Shown here piece by piece: positions 18,598 through 27,017 of a stretch of 64,000 nucleotides of DNA; within the stretch, counting starts at the first letter, position 1, and each line of letters opens with the position of its first letter. The notes under the pieces are model-generated. The model was not told where the DNA came from and made no database searches. It saw only the letters and a list, made by a program, of their open reading frames with translations. A program made the translations under genes and the position numbers. This stretch comes from Paraburkholderia phenoliruptrix (GTDB lineage: Bacteria > Pseudomonadota > Gammaproteobacteria > Burkholderiales > Burkholderiaceae). The stretch spans positions 248,001-312,000 of the forward strand of contig NZ_JAEUAV010000003.1 of NCBI RefSeq assembly GCF_019511605.1, in the 5' to 3' direction.

Positions 18598-19983
18598 TTG
18601 AACAATGCACCACAGCAAGACGGCCTGAAGCGCGGGCTCAAGAATCGCCACATCCAACTCATCGCGCTCGGCGGCGCGATCGGCACCGGCCTCTTTCTCG
18701 GCTCGGCGAGCGTGTTGCAGGCCGCGGGGCCGTCGATGATTCTCGGCTACGCCATCGGCGGCATCATCGCCTTCATGATCATGCGCCAGTTGGGCGAAAT
18801 GGTCGCGCAGGAACCGGTGGCGGGCTCGTTCAGCCACTTCGCGTACAAGTATTGGGGCGAATTTCCCGGCTTCCTGTCAGGCTGGAACTATTGGGTGCTG
18901 TATGTGCTCGTCAGCATGGCGGAACTGACGGCGGTCGGCACGTACGTTCACTACTGGTGGCCGGGCGTTCCTACGTGGGTCTCGGCGCTGGTCTGTTTCG
19001 CCGGCATCAACGCGATCAACCTCGCGAACGTCAAGGCATACGGCGAGACCGAGTTCTGGTTTGCGATCATCAAGGTGGCGGCCGTGATCGGCATGATCGT
19101 GTTCGGCGGTTATCTGCTTTTTAGCGGGCAGGGTGGACCGCAGGCGTCGATCAGCAATCTCTGGAGTCACGGCGGATTTTTCCCGCATGGTTTTCATGGC
19201 CTTTTCACGATGCTGGCCGTCATCATGTTTTCGTTCGGCGGGCTGGAGCTGATCGGCATTACCGCGGCGGAGGCGGACGAGCCGCAAAAGAGCATTCCGA
19301 AGGCCGTGAATCAGGTGATCTACCGGATTCTGATTTTCTACATCTGCTCGCTTGCGGTGCTGCTTTCGCTGTATCCGTGGAACGAGGTGGCGGCGGGCGG
19401 CAGCCCCTTCGTGATGATCTTTTCGCAGATCGGTTCGACGCTCACCGCCAACGTGCTCAACGTGGTGGTGCTGACCGCGGCACTGTCGGTGTACAACAGC
19501 GGCGTCTATGCGAATAGCCGCATGCTGTACGGCCTCGCGGAACAGGGCAACGCGCCGCGCGCGCTGATGAAGGTCGACCGGCGCGGCGTGCCGTATATGG
19601 CGATCGGTTTGTCGGCGCTTGCCACGTTCACGTGCGTGATCGTCAATTATCTGATTCCGGCTGAAGCGCTCGGCCTGCTGATGGCGCTCGTGGTGGCCGC
19701 GCTGGTCCTGAACTGGGCGCTGATCAGCCTGACGCACTTGAAGTCGCGTCGGGCGATGGTCGCCGCGGGCGAGACGCTGGTTTTCAAGTCGTTCTGGTTT
19801 CCCGTGAGCAACTGGATCTGCCTCGCCTTCATGGCGCTGATTCTGGTGATTCTTGCGATGACGCCGGGCCTGTCGGTTTCGGTGTTGCTGGTTCCGGTTT
19901 GGCTGGTGGTGATGTGGGTGGGGTATGCGTTGAAGCGTCGGCGTGCAGCCGCGCATGGTACGGCGCGGGTGGTGGGGCGGTAG
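18598..19983 (+). CDS. aroP: Aromatic amino acid permease AroP
   Basis: 461-residue APC-superfamily symporter with about 12 transmembrane helices that imports phenylalanine, tyrosine and tryptophan. The wording LKRGLKNRHIQLIALGGAIG, GSFSHFAYKYWG and SGWNYWVLYVLV and the long block around SFGGLELIGITAAEAD are very close to E. coli AroP. The only in-frame start giving the full first helix is TTG at 18598, with a weak GGGG upstream; the next ATG is inside helix 1-2. It is divergent from the hydrolase gene. Confidence 0.88.
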   Translation: MNNAPQQDGLKRGLKNRHIQLIALGGAIGTGLFLGSASVLQAAGPSMILGYAIGGIIAFMIMRQLGEMVAQEPVAGSFSHFAYKYWGEFPGFLSGWNYWVLYVLVSMAELTAVGTYVHYWWPGVPTWVSALVCFAGINAINLANVKAYGETEFWFAIIKVAAVIGMIVFGGYLLFSGQGGPQASISNLWSHGGFFPHGFHGLFTMLAVIMFSFGGLELIGITAAEADEPQKSIPKAVNQVIYRILIFYICSLAVLLSLYPWNEVAAGGSPFVMIFSQIGSTLTANVLNVVVLTAALSVYNSGVYANSRMLYGLAEQGNAPRALMKVDRRGVPYMAIGLSALATFTCVIVNYLIPAEALGLLMALVVAALVLNWALISLTHLKSRRAMVAAGETLVFKSFWFPVSNWICLAFMALILVILAMTPGLSVSVLLVPVWLVVMWVGYALKRRRAAAHGTARVVGR

Positions 19984-20063
19984 AGGTGAGCGTGCAACCG
20001 CGGCGTGGCGCTGCGCTTGCGGCCGACAACGAAGACTGCGGCGTTTGCGCCCGCCAAAGCAAA

Positions 20064-20095
20064 AAACCCGCGAAGCGTTTGGCTAGCGCGGGTTT
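20064..20095 (-). terminator. Intrinsic terminator of tRNA-Leu
   Basis: 9-bp inverted repeat AAACCCGCG / CGCGGGTTT (20064-20072, 20087-20095). On the minus strand the stem is followed by a run of Ts. It lies just downstream of the minus-strand tRNA-Leu gene and also faces the end of aroP. Confidence 0.75.
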
Positions 20096-20143
20096 GCGAA
20101 TTCGTCTTGAGACTGACTTCTCAAAACTAACTACGTAAATGTT

Positions 20144-20228
20144 TGGTGCCCAGGGCCGGAATCGAACCGGCACGCCTTGCGGCGGGGGATTTTGAGTCCC
20201 CTGCGTCTACCAATTTCACCACCTGGGC
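20144..20228 (-). tRNA. tRNA-Leu (anticodon CAA)
   Basis: 85 nt including an encoded 3' CCA. The acceptor stem pairs GCCCAGG with CCTGGGC, the D-arm reads GTGGTGAAATTGGTAGAC as in leucine tRNAs, the anticodon loop is CTCAAAA (anticodon CAA, codon UUG), a long variable arm follows, and the T-arm contains GGTTCGATTCC. A terminator lies immediately downstream. Confidence 0.95.
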
Positions 20229-20333
20229 AGGTCTTGCAGCGCACGCGTCAAAAGCTCTCGCGCGGCGAAGACGCAGATTATGGCCGAAAATCAGCCGGCG
20301 GGCAAGCCGCTTGCAGTCGCTATCGCTGCCCGA

Positions 20334-21719
20334 TCAAACGGTGCGCGAAAACCGTTCGAGCGTCTGCTGGCCGAGATAGTGATCGAACACCATCGCGATG
20401 TTGCGCACGAGCATGCGCCCGGCCGTCTGCACTTCGAGCTTGCGATTGCTGAGCGACACGAGGCCGTCTTGCTCGAAGCCGCGCAAGCGTTCCAGTTCGG
20501 GCTCGAACGTATCGGCGAAGTGTATGCCGTACATCGCCTCGAATTCGTCGAAGCGCAACTCCAGATTGCACATCAACTGCGTGATGATGTCGCGCCGCAG
20601 ACGGTCGTCGGCGCTCAGACGCACGCCGCGCGTGATCGCGAGTTTGCCGGCGTCGATCGCGGCGGCATAGGCGGGCAGCTCTTTCGCGTTCTGCGCGTAG
20701 ACGTCGCCCACCTTGCCGATGGACGACGCGCCGAAGCCGATCAGATCGCATTCGGCCCGCGTGCTGTAGCCCTGGAAGTTGCGATGCAAGGTACGCTGTG
20801 CCTGAGCGCGCGCAAGTTCGTCGGTGGGCAGCGCAAAGTGATCCATGCCGATATAGACGTAGCCCGCCGCGCTCAGGCGTTCCACCACGCGCTGCAGGAT
20901 CGCAAGACGCATGGCAGGCGAGGGCAGCGTCGCCGCATCCATCCGGCGCTGCATCTTGAAGAGCTGCGGCATGTGCGCGTACGCGAATACCGACAGTCGA
21001 TCGGGCGCAAGCTCGATCATCGTGTCGAGCGTGCGGCTGAAGCTCTCCACAGTTTGATGCGGCAGCCCGTAAATCAGGTCGACGCCGATCGAATGGAAGC
21101 CCGCATGCCGCGCCGCCTGCATGACCGAGGCGGTCATGTCGGGCGGCTGAATCCGGTTGATGGCCTTCTGCACGAGTGGATCGAAGTCCTGCACGCCGAG
21201 GCTCAGCCGATTGAAGCCGAGCTTGCGCAGATGCGCGATGGTCTCGGGCGATGCTTCGCGCGGATCGACTTCTATCGAATATTCGGCCTCGTCGTCAGGC
21301 ACGAAGGCGAAATGCTCGCGCGCCGTGGCGAGCAACTCAGCGAGTTCGTCGTTCGACATGAAGGTTGGCGTGCCGCCGCCCAGGTGCAATTGCGACACCG
21401 GGCGGCGTGTATCGAAACACGCGGCCTGCAAGGCAATTTCGCGTTTCAACCGCTCGAGGTAGGGCAGGGCATGCGCGCGGTTTTTTGTCGCGATCTTGTT
21501 GCAGCCGCAGTAGAAGCAAACCGTGTCGCAGAACGGAATGTGGAAGTACAGCGAGAGATCCAGGGCCGAGGCGCCCGGGTCGGCCGCGGCGCGCAGATAG
21601 GCGCCGGGGTCGAAGTCGTCGCGGAACTGAAGGGCCGTTGGGTAGGACGTATAGCGTGGGCCGTTCGCGTTGTACTTGGCGAGCAGGTCGGGGCGAAACA
21701 GCGGGTTGGCGGTAGTCAT
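20334..21719 (-). CDS. hemN: Oxygen-independent coproporphyrinogen III oxidase HemN
   Basis: 461-residue radical SAM enzyme that decarboxylates coproporphyrinogen III to protoporphyrinogen IX without oxygen in heme synthesis. The cluster motif is Cys64-x3-Cys68-x2-Cys71 in CDTVCFYCGC, with the extra Cys73 that marks true HemN as opposed to HemW. The N-terminal RYTSYPTALQF trip-wire and the motif HLGGGTPTF are present. This window also has hemW (about 50 kb), which allows the two to be told apart. Confidence 0.93.
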   Translation of the reverse strand: MTTANPLFRPDLLAKYNANGPRYTSYPTALQFRDDFDPGAYLRAAADPGASALDLSLYFHIPFCDTVCFYCGCNKIATKNRAHALPYLERLKREIALQAACFDTRRPVSQLHLGGGTPTFMSNDELAELLATAREHFAFVPDDEAEYSIEVDPREASPETIAHLRKLGFNRLSLGVQDFDPLVQKAINRIQPPDMTASVMQAARHAGFHSIGVDLIYGLPHQTVESFSRTLDTMIELAPDRLSVFAYAHMPQLFKMQRRMDAATLPSPAMRLAILQRVVERLSAAGYVYIGMDHFALPTDELARAQAQRTLHRNFQGYSTRAECDLIGFGASSIGKVGDVYAQNAKELPAYAAAIDAGKLAITRGVRLSADDRLRRDIITQLMCNLELRFDEFEAMYGIHFADTFEPELERLRGFEQDGLVSLSNRKLEVQTAGRMLVRNIAMVFDHYLGQQTLERFSRTV

Positions 21720-22003
21720 GAGAGGCTCGTCATGGATGGCCGCCGTGACGGAGGCGCGGGTCGTGCTGCTGGTGCAGTCCTGCTGCTCACCGCGTGGAAA
21801 CGGTGTGAAAGCAGCGTGAAGACCGCGTCAAAACCGCGTGAAAACCGCATGCAGCGCGCCGGCGCTTCTTGAGCGTGGCCTTGAGTTCGATTTAGTGTAC
21901 GGGAGCCGCCGAGCGCGCGATTGTGTAAAAAGGTCGCACGCGACACAGTGGCACAATGCGGGTCTGGCGCCGTGGTGCTCTGTTTCAATTCAGGAAGTGT
22001 GTT

Positions 22004-22324
22004 GTGAGTGATGCATGCGATCGGGTGGCAAGACGCGAGTCTGTGTTCAACGTGGCGGATCACGCGTGCCGGCCGGATTGCGGTGCGTGCTGTATCGCGC
22101 CGTCTATTTCGAGTCCAATTCCGGGGATGCCACAAGGCAAGCCGGCGGGCGTGCGCTGCGTGCAACTCGGCGACGACCTGCGTTGTGCGATCTTCGGCCA
22201 GCCGGAGCGGCCCGCCTGCTGTTCGGGCTTGCAGCCGCAGGTGGAGATGTGCGGCGCCAGTCGGGGCGAGGCGTTGCTGTGGCTCGCGCAACTCGAAGTG
22301 CAGACACAGCCGGACGTCGCATGA
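22004..22324 (+). CDS. YkgJ-family cysteine cluster protein
   Basis: 106 residues with a cysteine pattern typical of the YkgJ (CxxCx(n)CC) zinc/iron-chelating family: CRPDCGACC, then [19 protein letters not shown] and CGASR. These clusters are proposed to bind Fe-S or zinc; the biological role is not known. The GTG at 22004 is chosen because AGGA lies upstream and the first 16 residues of the longer frame (from ATG 21956) do not look like the family. Start is uncertain. Confidence 0.75.
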   Translation: MSDACDRVARRESVFNVADHACRPDCGACCIAPSISSPIPGMPQGKPAGVRCVQLGDDLRCAIFGQPERPACCSGLQPQVEMCGASRGEALLWLAQLEVQTQPDVA

Positions 22325-22365
22325 CGCAGGCGCTTTGACAGAGAGATAAGGCCGCACGCGCGGTC

Positions 22366-22393
22366 GATTGGAGAAACCCGATTGGAGAAACCC
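22366..22393. repeat. 14-bp direct tandem duplication containing the ribosome binding site
   Basis: GATTGGAGAAACCC occurs twice in tandem right before the ATG of the lipoprotein gene, so there are two GGAGAA Shine-Dalgarno sequences, 5-8 and 19-22 bases from the start. Confidence 0.8.
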
Positions 22394-22394
22394 T

Positions 22395-22985
22395 ATGTCT
22401 CGATTGTTGGCGCCGGCTCGGCGCCGTTTTCTGTTCGCCGCGCTGACAGGCGCAGGCGCGCTTGGTATGGTCTCGCTCAGCGCATGTGCGACGTCGACCT
22501 TTCCCTTCATTCCGTCGCACTACACGTTCTCGCAGCAGCAGGTGCAGGACGCGGTGCAGCGCAAATTCCCGTATCAGCGCACGGTCTCCCAGGTGTTCGA
22601 CGTCGCGCTGAGCCATCCGATAGTCGGCTTCCTGCCCGAGGCGAACCGCGTTGCGGTCAAGCTCGACGCGCACCTCGCGAGCCCCTTCATGCCGCAACCG
22701 GTGGATGGCGTCTTCACACTGTCGAGCGAACTCGCCTATGACGCGGCGAGCAAGTCCGTCGTGCTCAAATCACCGAACGTGGACAACGTGAGCGTGAGCG
22801 GCGGCGCACAGGCCTACACGCAACAGATCAATGCGGCGGCCGCTGTGCTCGCCACGCAGTTGCTCAGCAACTACCCGATCTACACGTTCAAGCCCGAACA
22901 GCTGCAATTTGCCGGAGTCAATTATGAACCCGGTACAATCACCATCCTTACAAACGGTATACGCGTGCAAATCGTCGAGAAGTGA
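22395..22985 (+). CDS. DUF1439-type lipoprotein
   Basis: 196 residues. The N-terminus RRRFLFAALTGAGALGMVSLSAC has a twin-arginine-like start and a lipobox ending LSAC, so it should be lipidated at that cysteine and anchored to a membrane. The rest (FSQQQVQDAVQRKFPYQRT and a beta-rich body) fits the DUF1439 family, which has a lipid-binding type fold related to YceB. Role unknown. It precedes uppP on the same strand by 85 bases. Confidence 0.75.
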   Translation: MSRLLAPARRRFLFAALTGAGALGMVSLSACATSTFPFIPSHYTFSQQQVQDAVQRKFPYQRTVSQVFDVALSHPIVGFLPEANRVAVKLDAHLASPFMPQPVDGVFTLSSELAYDAASKSVVLKSPNVDNVSVSGGAQAYTQQINAAAAVLATQLLSNYPIYTFKPEQLQFAGVNYEPGTITILTNGIRVQIVEK

Positions 22986-23070
22986 CGCTGCGCGCGGCCG
23001 GCAGGGCCGCGCGTCGTCGCGCTGGCCGTGCCAGTTCCAACAATCGAATCTATAGGGATGAGGGGCACGG

Positions 23071-23913
23071 ATGGACTGGTTATTGGCTTGCAAGGCATTG
23101 ATTCTCGGCATCGTCGAAGGCTTGACGGAATTCTTGCCGGTGTCGAGCACGGGGCATCTGATCGTGGCAGGCAGTCTGCTCAACTTCAACGACGCTCACG
23201 CGAAAACCTTCGACGTGGTAATTCAGCTGGGCGCGATTCTGGCAGTGTGCTGGGAGTTTCGCCGCCGCATTGTGACCGTGGTCACCGGCTTGCCGAGCCG
23301 TCCCGAAGCGCGGCGCTTCACGCTGAACGTGATCATCGCCACCATCCCGGCGATCGTGCTGGGGCTGCTGCTCGAAAAGTCCATCAAGGCGGCGCTCTTT
23401 TCGCCGGTGCCGGTTGCATTCGCGCTCGTGGTGGGCGGCGTGGTGATTCTGTGGGTCGAGGCGCGGCAGCGCGGCCAGGCAGGCGAGAGTAAGGTGGCTC
23501 GCGTGCACGATGTCGACGACATGACCCCGATGGATGCGCTGAAGGTTGGCTTGGCCCAATGCTTTGCGCTGATTCCCGGCACGTCGCGTTCGGGTTCGAC
23601 GATCATCGGCGGCATGCTGTTTGGTCTGGACCGGCGCGTGGCCACCGAATTTTCGTTCTTCCTCGCGATTCCCATCATGTTCGGCGCGACCGCCTACGAG
23701 CTGCACAAAGACTGGCACACGCTGTCCGCCGACGCACTCGGCGTTTTCGCGCTCGGCTTTGTGGCTGCGTTCGTTAGCGCGTTCCTATGCGTGCGCTGGC
23801 TGCTTCGCTATGTTGCCGGACACGATTTCACGGCGTTTGCGTGGTATCGCATCGGCTTCGGCTTGCTGATCCTGCTGGTGGGCTATAGCGGCGCGCTTAG
23901 CTGGGCCGATTGA
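23071..23913 (+). CDS. uppP: Undecaprenyl-diphosphatase UppP (BacA)
   Basis: 280-residue inner-membrane enzyme that removes a phosphate from undecaprenyl diphosphate to recycle the lipid carrier for peptidoglycan and other glycans; extra copies give bacitracin resistance. Both catalytic motifs are seen: [18 protein letters not shown] near the N-terminus and [18 protein letters not shown] in the middle. About eight hydrophobic helices. A strong terminator follows. Confidence 0.95.
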   Translation: MDWLLACKALILGIVEGLTEFLPVSSTGHLIVAGSLLNFNDAHAKTFDVVIQLGAILAVCWEFRRRIVTVVTGLPSRPEARRFTLNVIIATIPAIVLGLLLEKSIKAALFSPVPVAFALVVGGVVILWVEARQRGQAGESKVARVHDVDDMTPMDALKVGLAQCFALIPGTSRSGSTIIGGMLFGLDRRVATEFSFFLAIPIMFGATAYELHKDWHTLSADALGVFALGFVAAFVSAFLCVRWLLRYVAGHDFTAFAWYRIGFGLLILLVGYSGALSWAD

Positions 23914-23945
23914 GTCCGCCACGCTGGTTTTCGGCGCAATGAAAG

Positions 23946-23986
23946 AAGGTCCGCCCGTCGCTTACCAGGCGACATAGGCGGACCTT
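23946..23986. terminator. Intrinsic terminator between uppP and trmB
   Basis: 10-bp stem AAGGTCCGCC / GGCGGACCTT (23946-23955 with 23977-23986) with an inner CGTCGC/GCGAC pairing. It lies between the convergent uppP and trmB genes. Confidence 0.75.
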
Positions 23987-24053
23987 TCTGTTTTGAGCGG
24001 GCGTCTTCGTGGAGGCAGTGTTCCGGCGTAACGGTTGTTCCGCTTACCCGGGT

Positions 24054-24833
24054 TCACCCTTCGCGCTTGCGAAACACCAGATCCCACACGCCGTGGCCGA
24101 GCCGCAGGCCGCGTCGCTCGAATTTCGTCACCGGGCGGTAGTCGGGGCGAGGCGCATAGCCGTCGACCGTATTCTGCAGCGACGGCTCCGCGCCCAGCAC
24201 TTCGAGCATCTGTTCCGCGTAGTTTTGCCAGTCGGTCGCGCAATGCAGATAGGCGCCCGGCTTCAGGCGCGATGCAAGCAATGCGACGAACTTCGGTTGG
24301 ATCAGGCGGCGCTTGTGATGGCGCGCCTTGTGCCACGGGTCGGGAAAGAAGATGTGCACGCCGTCGAGGCTGTCGGGGGCGATCATCTGCTCGAGCACCT
24401 CGACTGCATCGTGCTGGATGATGCGGATGTTGGTGAGCGCCTGCTCGCCCATCAGCTTCAGCAGTGCGCCGACGCCCGGTTCGTGTACTTCGACGCCGAG
24501 AAAGTCGTCGCCGGGACGATGCGCGGCGATCTCGGCGGTGCTTGCGCCCATGCCGAAGCCGATCTCCAGCACGCGCGGCGCTTCACGGCCGAAGATGCTG
24601 TTCCAGTCGGGCTGCTGCGGCGCGAACGGCACGACAAAGCGCGGGCCGAGTTCCTCCATTGCGCGGCGCTGGCCTGTCGACACACGGCCAGCGCGCGTGA
24701 CGAAGCTGCGAATGCGGCGCCGGTGCAAGGCTTCGTCCTGCTGCGCGGCGGCTTGCGCTGCGGGGGTGCCGGCTTCGCTGGCGGGGGGCGGAAGGTCGTC
24801 GGGCAAGCCGGCGTCGTTTGGGTCGTGGATCAT
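24054..24833 (-). CDS. trmB: tRNA (guanine-N7-)-methyltransferase TrmB
   Basis: 259-residue SAM-dependent enzyme that makes m7G46 in tRNA. It has the SAM-binding motif LEIGFGMG, then [22 protein letters not shown] and the family signature [16 protein letters not shown], which holds the catalytic Asp. The start MIHDPNDAG is preferred; a longer in-frame start at 24926 adds 31 residues not expected in the family. An N-terminal extension of about 40 residues rich in Ala/Pro/Gln precedes the RRRIRSFV segment, as in other burkholderias. Confidence 0.92.
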   Translation of the reverse strand: MIHDPNDAGLPDDLPPPASEAGTPAAQAAAQQDEALHRRRIRSFVTRAGRVSTGQRRAMEELGPRFVVPFAPQQPDWNSIFGREAPRVLEIGFGMGASTAEIAAHRPGDDFLGVEVHEPGVGALLKLMGEQALTNIRIIQHDAVEVLEQMIAPDSLDGVHIFFPDPWHKARHHKRRLIQPKFVALLASRLKPGAYLHCATDWQNYAEQMLEVLGAEPSLQNTVDGYAPRPDYRPVTKFERRGLRLGHGVWDLVFRKREG

Positions 24834-25014
24834 GGTCGATGCTGCTACAAGGGTGATGGCTTTGCATTGGCGCGGCGCGCTCAGGTGCATCAGGCGCGTC
24901 GTCGGGTACATCGGGCACCCCGTCATCAGGACGCGGTGCCGGCTGCGCTCATGCCGCCTCGCGTTATAGCGGCAGCCGGTTCGCGCCGATTGCCGCGCAA
25001 GGCAGCGCCGCTAT

Positions 25015-25193
25015 AAAAAAGCCGCCTTCGTGGAGGCGGCTCGTGCTTGATGTCTGCCGACGGTGCAGCAGTAAGGTGGAGCGGGCGTTGCAAGTGCGCG
25101 TAAGGTAGCACAACGCAAAAGGGCGCGTCCAGACGGAGCGCGCCTCGCGGCGGCAATCGCGAACGCGCTCACATTACGTTTCAATAACGGGCG
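25015..25193 (-). ncRNA. Candidate small RNA or trmB leader with attenuator
   Basis: On the minus strand a -35-like TTGGCT (25224-25229) and a -10-like TATAAA (25200-25205) are 18 bp apart. About 180 nt downstream lies a GC-rich hairpin followed by six Ts. No protein frame with a ribosome binding site lies between them. Inside, GGCGCG and CGCGCC pair around an 11-nt loop. Ending 180 bases before the trmB start, it could be an independent small RNA or an attenuator in the trmB leader. It matches no RNA family I can recall. Confidence 0.4.
25020..25041 (-). terminator. Intrinsic terminator with no protein gene upstream
   Basis: 8-bp stem AGCCGCCT / AGGCGGCT with a 6-nt loop. On the minus strand the stem is followed by TTTTTT. 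It ends the candidate RNA described at 25015-25193. Confidence 0.75.
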
Positions 25194-25264
25194 GCGCCGT
25201 TTATATGATTTAATCGTCCTCCAAGCCAATTCTTTCTAACGATTAATTCAAGCGAATATCCGTT

Positions 25265-25648
25265 ATGAGTCAGTATGCACACCCTCACCGCGAGGCAAAA
25301 GCAGCAAAAACCGCTTGGACCGCAATTGAGCCAAACCGCGTTCCGGCTTCATCGGCACATGCACTTCGTCAAGCCATGCTCATTGAGCGCGTGCCGCTCA
25401 CTCAGTTCAACGACCTGCTGTGGCTGATGGCGCAGGAGTCGGGCGGCACGGTGAATCTGCGCAATCCGCGTTCAGGCGCGCGTGGTCTTTTTCAATTGCT
25501 GCCGTCGCAATATGAATTGAATCCGGACGGCATCGGCTCGTTCGGCAATGCGGTGGATGAATGCCGCGGCGGTATTCGATATATTCTCGGCCGCTATCAC
25601 AATGCGGCGTCCGCGCGCCTGGCCTGGCAGGCTAACCGGTGGATTTGA
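25265..25648 (+). CDS. Short lytic transglycosylase-like (SLT) domain protein
   Basis: 127 residues. The C-terminal half has the lysozyme-like catalytic start: MAQESGGTVNLRNPRSGARG followed by LFQLLPSQY, with the Glu of AQESGG in the place of the catalytic acid. The domain is shorter than a full SLT fold and ends at GRYHNAASARLAWQANRWI. No signal peptide or membrane segment is seen, so export is unclear. Similar short proteins are found near phage or secretion genes, but none are here. Confidence 0.7.
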   Translation: MSQYAHPHREAKAAKTAWTAIEPNRVPASSAHALRQAMLIERVPLTQFNDLLWLMAQESGGTVNLRNPRSGARGLFQLLPSQYELNPDGIGSFGNAVDECRGGIRYILGRYHNAASARLAWQANRWI

Positions 25649-25680
25649 GCGTGCGGGAAGGGATGCGCGTGAGGAGGTGG

Positions 25681-25754
25681 TGGAGCGGGCGATGGGAATC
25701 GAACCCACGGCTCTAGCTTGGGAAGCTAGGGTATTACCATTATACGACGCCCGC
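25681..25754 (-). tRNA. tRNA-Gly (anticodon CCC)
   Basis: 74 nt including encoded CCA. Acceptor stem GCGGGCG/CGCCCGC, D-arm TCGTATAATGGTAATA, anticodon loop TTCCCAA (anticodon CCC, codon GGG), T-loop GGTTCGATTCC. Confidence 0.95.
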
Positions 25755-25776
25755 AGAGCGCGCTATTTTACTCGCG

Positions 25777-25812
25777 AAAGGGCGGCGAGCGCAAATTGCG
25801 CCGCCGCCCTTT
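25777..25812 (-). terminator. Hairpin after the YggT gene
   Basis: 11-bp stem AAAGGGCGGCG / CGCCGCCCTTT (25777-25787, 25802-25812). On the minus strand only three Ts follow, so termination may be partial. Confidence 0.55.
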
Positions 25813-25838
25813 CTGATTCCAGTCGAGCCGAAGCCGTC

Positions 25839-26402
25839 TCAGATCACGAAGTAGGTAAGCTGCACGGCGGCGCGCGTCACCACCATCAGCAGAACCTGCA
25901 CGATCACAAATAGAAGAATAGGCGAAAGGTCGATGCCGCCCAGTTGCGGCACGACGCGTCGCAGCGGGTTGAGAAACGGCGCGGTCAGCTGATACAGAAT
26001 CGGCATGGCAGGCGAGCGCGGATTGAGCCACGACAGCAGCGCCATCAGAATCGTCATCCAGATGATCAGGTTCAGCGCCCACTTGATTACCGTCAGCACC
26101 GCGACGATCAGCAAGGTCGGAACCAGCGTGAGTGGATCGGCGCCCGTCAGCACCACCATCAGTACCACGTAGACGATGGCCGCAATCAGCGCCGCGGCGA
26201 GGCTCGCCCAGTCGACGTTGCGGGTGCTCGGCAAAATGCGCCGCAGCGGCAGGACGATCCAGTTGGTGGCTTGCAGCACGGCGTTCGTGACCGGGTTGTA
26301 CGGCGGCATGCGCACGACCTGGAGCCACGCGCGCAACAGCAGTGCCGCGCCGAACAATGTGAAGACGGTATTGAGCAGAAAACGGGCGATATCGCCAAAC
26401 AT
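25839..26402 (-). CDS. YggT-family inner-membrane protein
   Basis: 187 residues with two YggT repeats. Each has a pair of hydrophobic helices; the conserved SWLNPRSPAMPILYQLTAPF and LNPLRRVVPQLGGIDLSPI occur in the second repeat, and NPVTNAVLQATNWIVLPLRR in the first. YggT proteins are linked to osmotic stress tolerance and in other bacteria to cell division, but the mechanism is unknown. Lies directly upstream of tRNA-Gly on the same strand, with a hairpin between. Confidence 0.88.
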   Translation of the reverse strand: MFGDIARFLLNTVFTLFGAALLLRAWLQVVRMPPYNPVTNAVLQATNWIVLPLRRILPSTRNVDWASLAAALIAAIVYVVLMVVLTGADPLTLVPTLLIVAVLTVIKWALNLIIWMTILMALLSWLNPRSPAMPILYQLTAPFLNPLRRVVPQLGGIDLSPILLFVIVQVLLMVVTRAAVQLTYFVI

Positions 26403-26619
26403 CTCGTGTCCTTATGCTTCTGATGGCGGCCGTTGCCGGCCTGGCGCCGGCGCTTTTCGTGGAGCGCGCGGCGGTTTTTTCATGTCGCATGCGCTGCCGG
26501 TAGGGCCGCATGCGTTGCAACGTTGCTTGATGGCAGTCTGGCGGTCCGCGTTGGCTACAAGGTCGGCGCAAACATCGGGCGCCCACAGGTGCCCCGCAAT
26601 TCGCCCCGATCGCGAGCCA

Positions 26620-26940
26620 TTACACCGAAACCTTGATCTCGCTGATGAGAATGGTGCCGTTGCCGCCGTCCGTGTAATTCGGAATGTCCGCGAGCAGTCG
26701 TTCGGAGGCGGGCTTGAAGACCTTGTAGAAGTCATCCGTACTATCGAACAGGAAGTGACCTGCTGCCACATACGGCGGCGGCGTGCCCGGCGGCCCCGCG
26801 TTGATCCCGACGTCGACTGACCAGCCCTTCAGCGACGGACCGAACAGTTCCGCCGCGAGCGGCATGTGCGTGGCGCAGTAATAGTCCACGTCGAAGTGGC
26901 CGTTTTCCCGGTACGGATAGAGGATGCTGACCTTGATCAT
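26620..26940 (-). CDS. EthD-family small protein
   Basis: 106 residues starting MIKVSILYPYRENGHFDVDY. The pattern of a first beta strand, then FDVDYYCATHMPLAAELFG and a later strand pair around AAGHFLFDSTDDFYKVF fits the EthD dimeric alpha-beta barrel (ferredoxin-like) family. These proteins assist or carry out reductions in some catabolic routes; function here is unknown. Start chosen as MIKV; the longer frame has no better ribosome binding site. Confidence 0.8.
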   Translation of the reverse strand: MIKVSILYPYRENGHFDVDYYCATHMPLAAELFGPSLKGWSVDVGINAGPPGTPPPYVAAGHFLFDSTDDFYKVFKPASERLLADIPNYTDGGNGTILISEIKVSV

Positions 26941-27017
26941 TGTGCGTTCTCGTCTGTTGGTCCCGAAGCGAGGCGCCGGCGGCTTGCGCGCGGCGCCGGA
27001 CGTCACATTATCACGGC

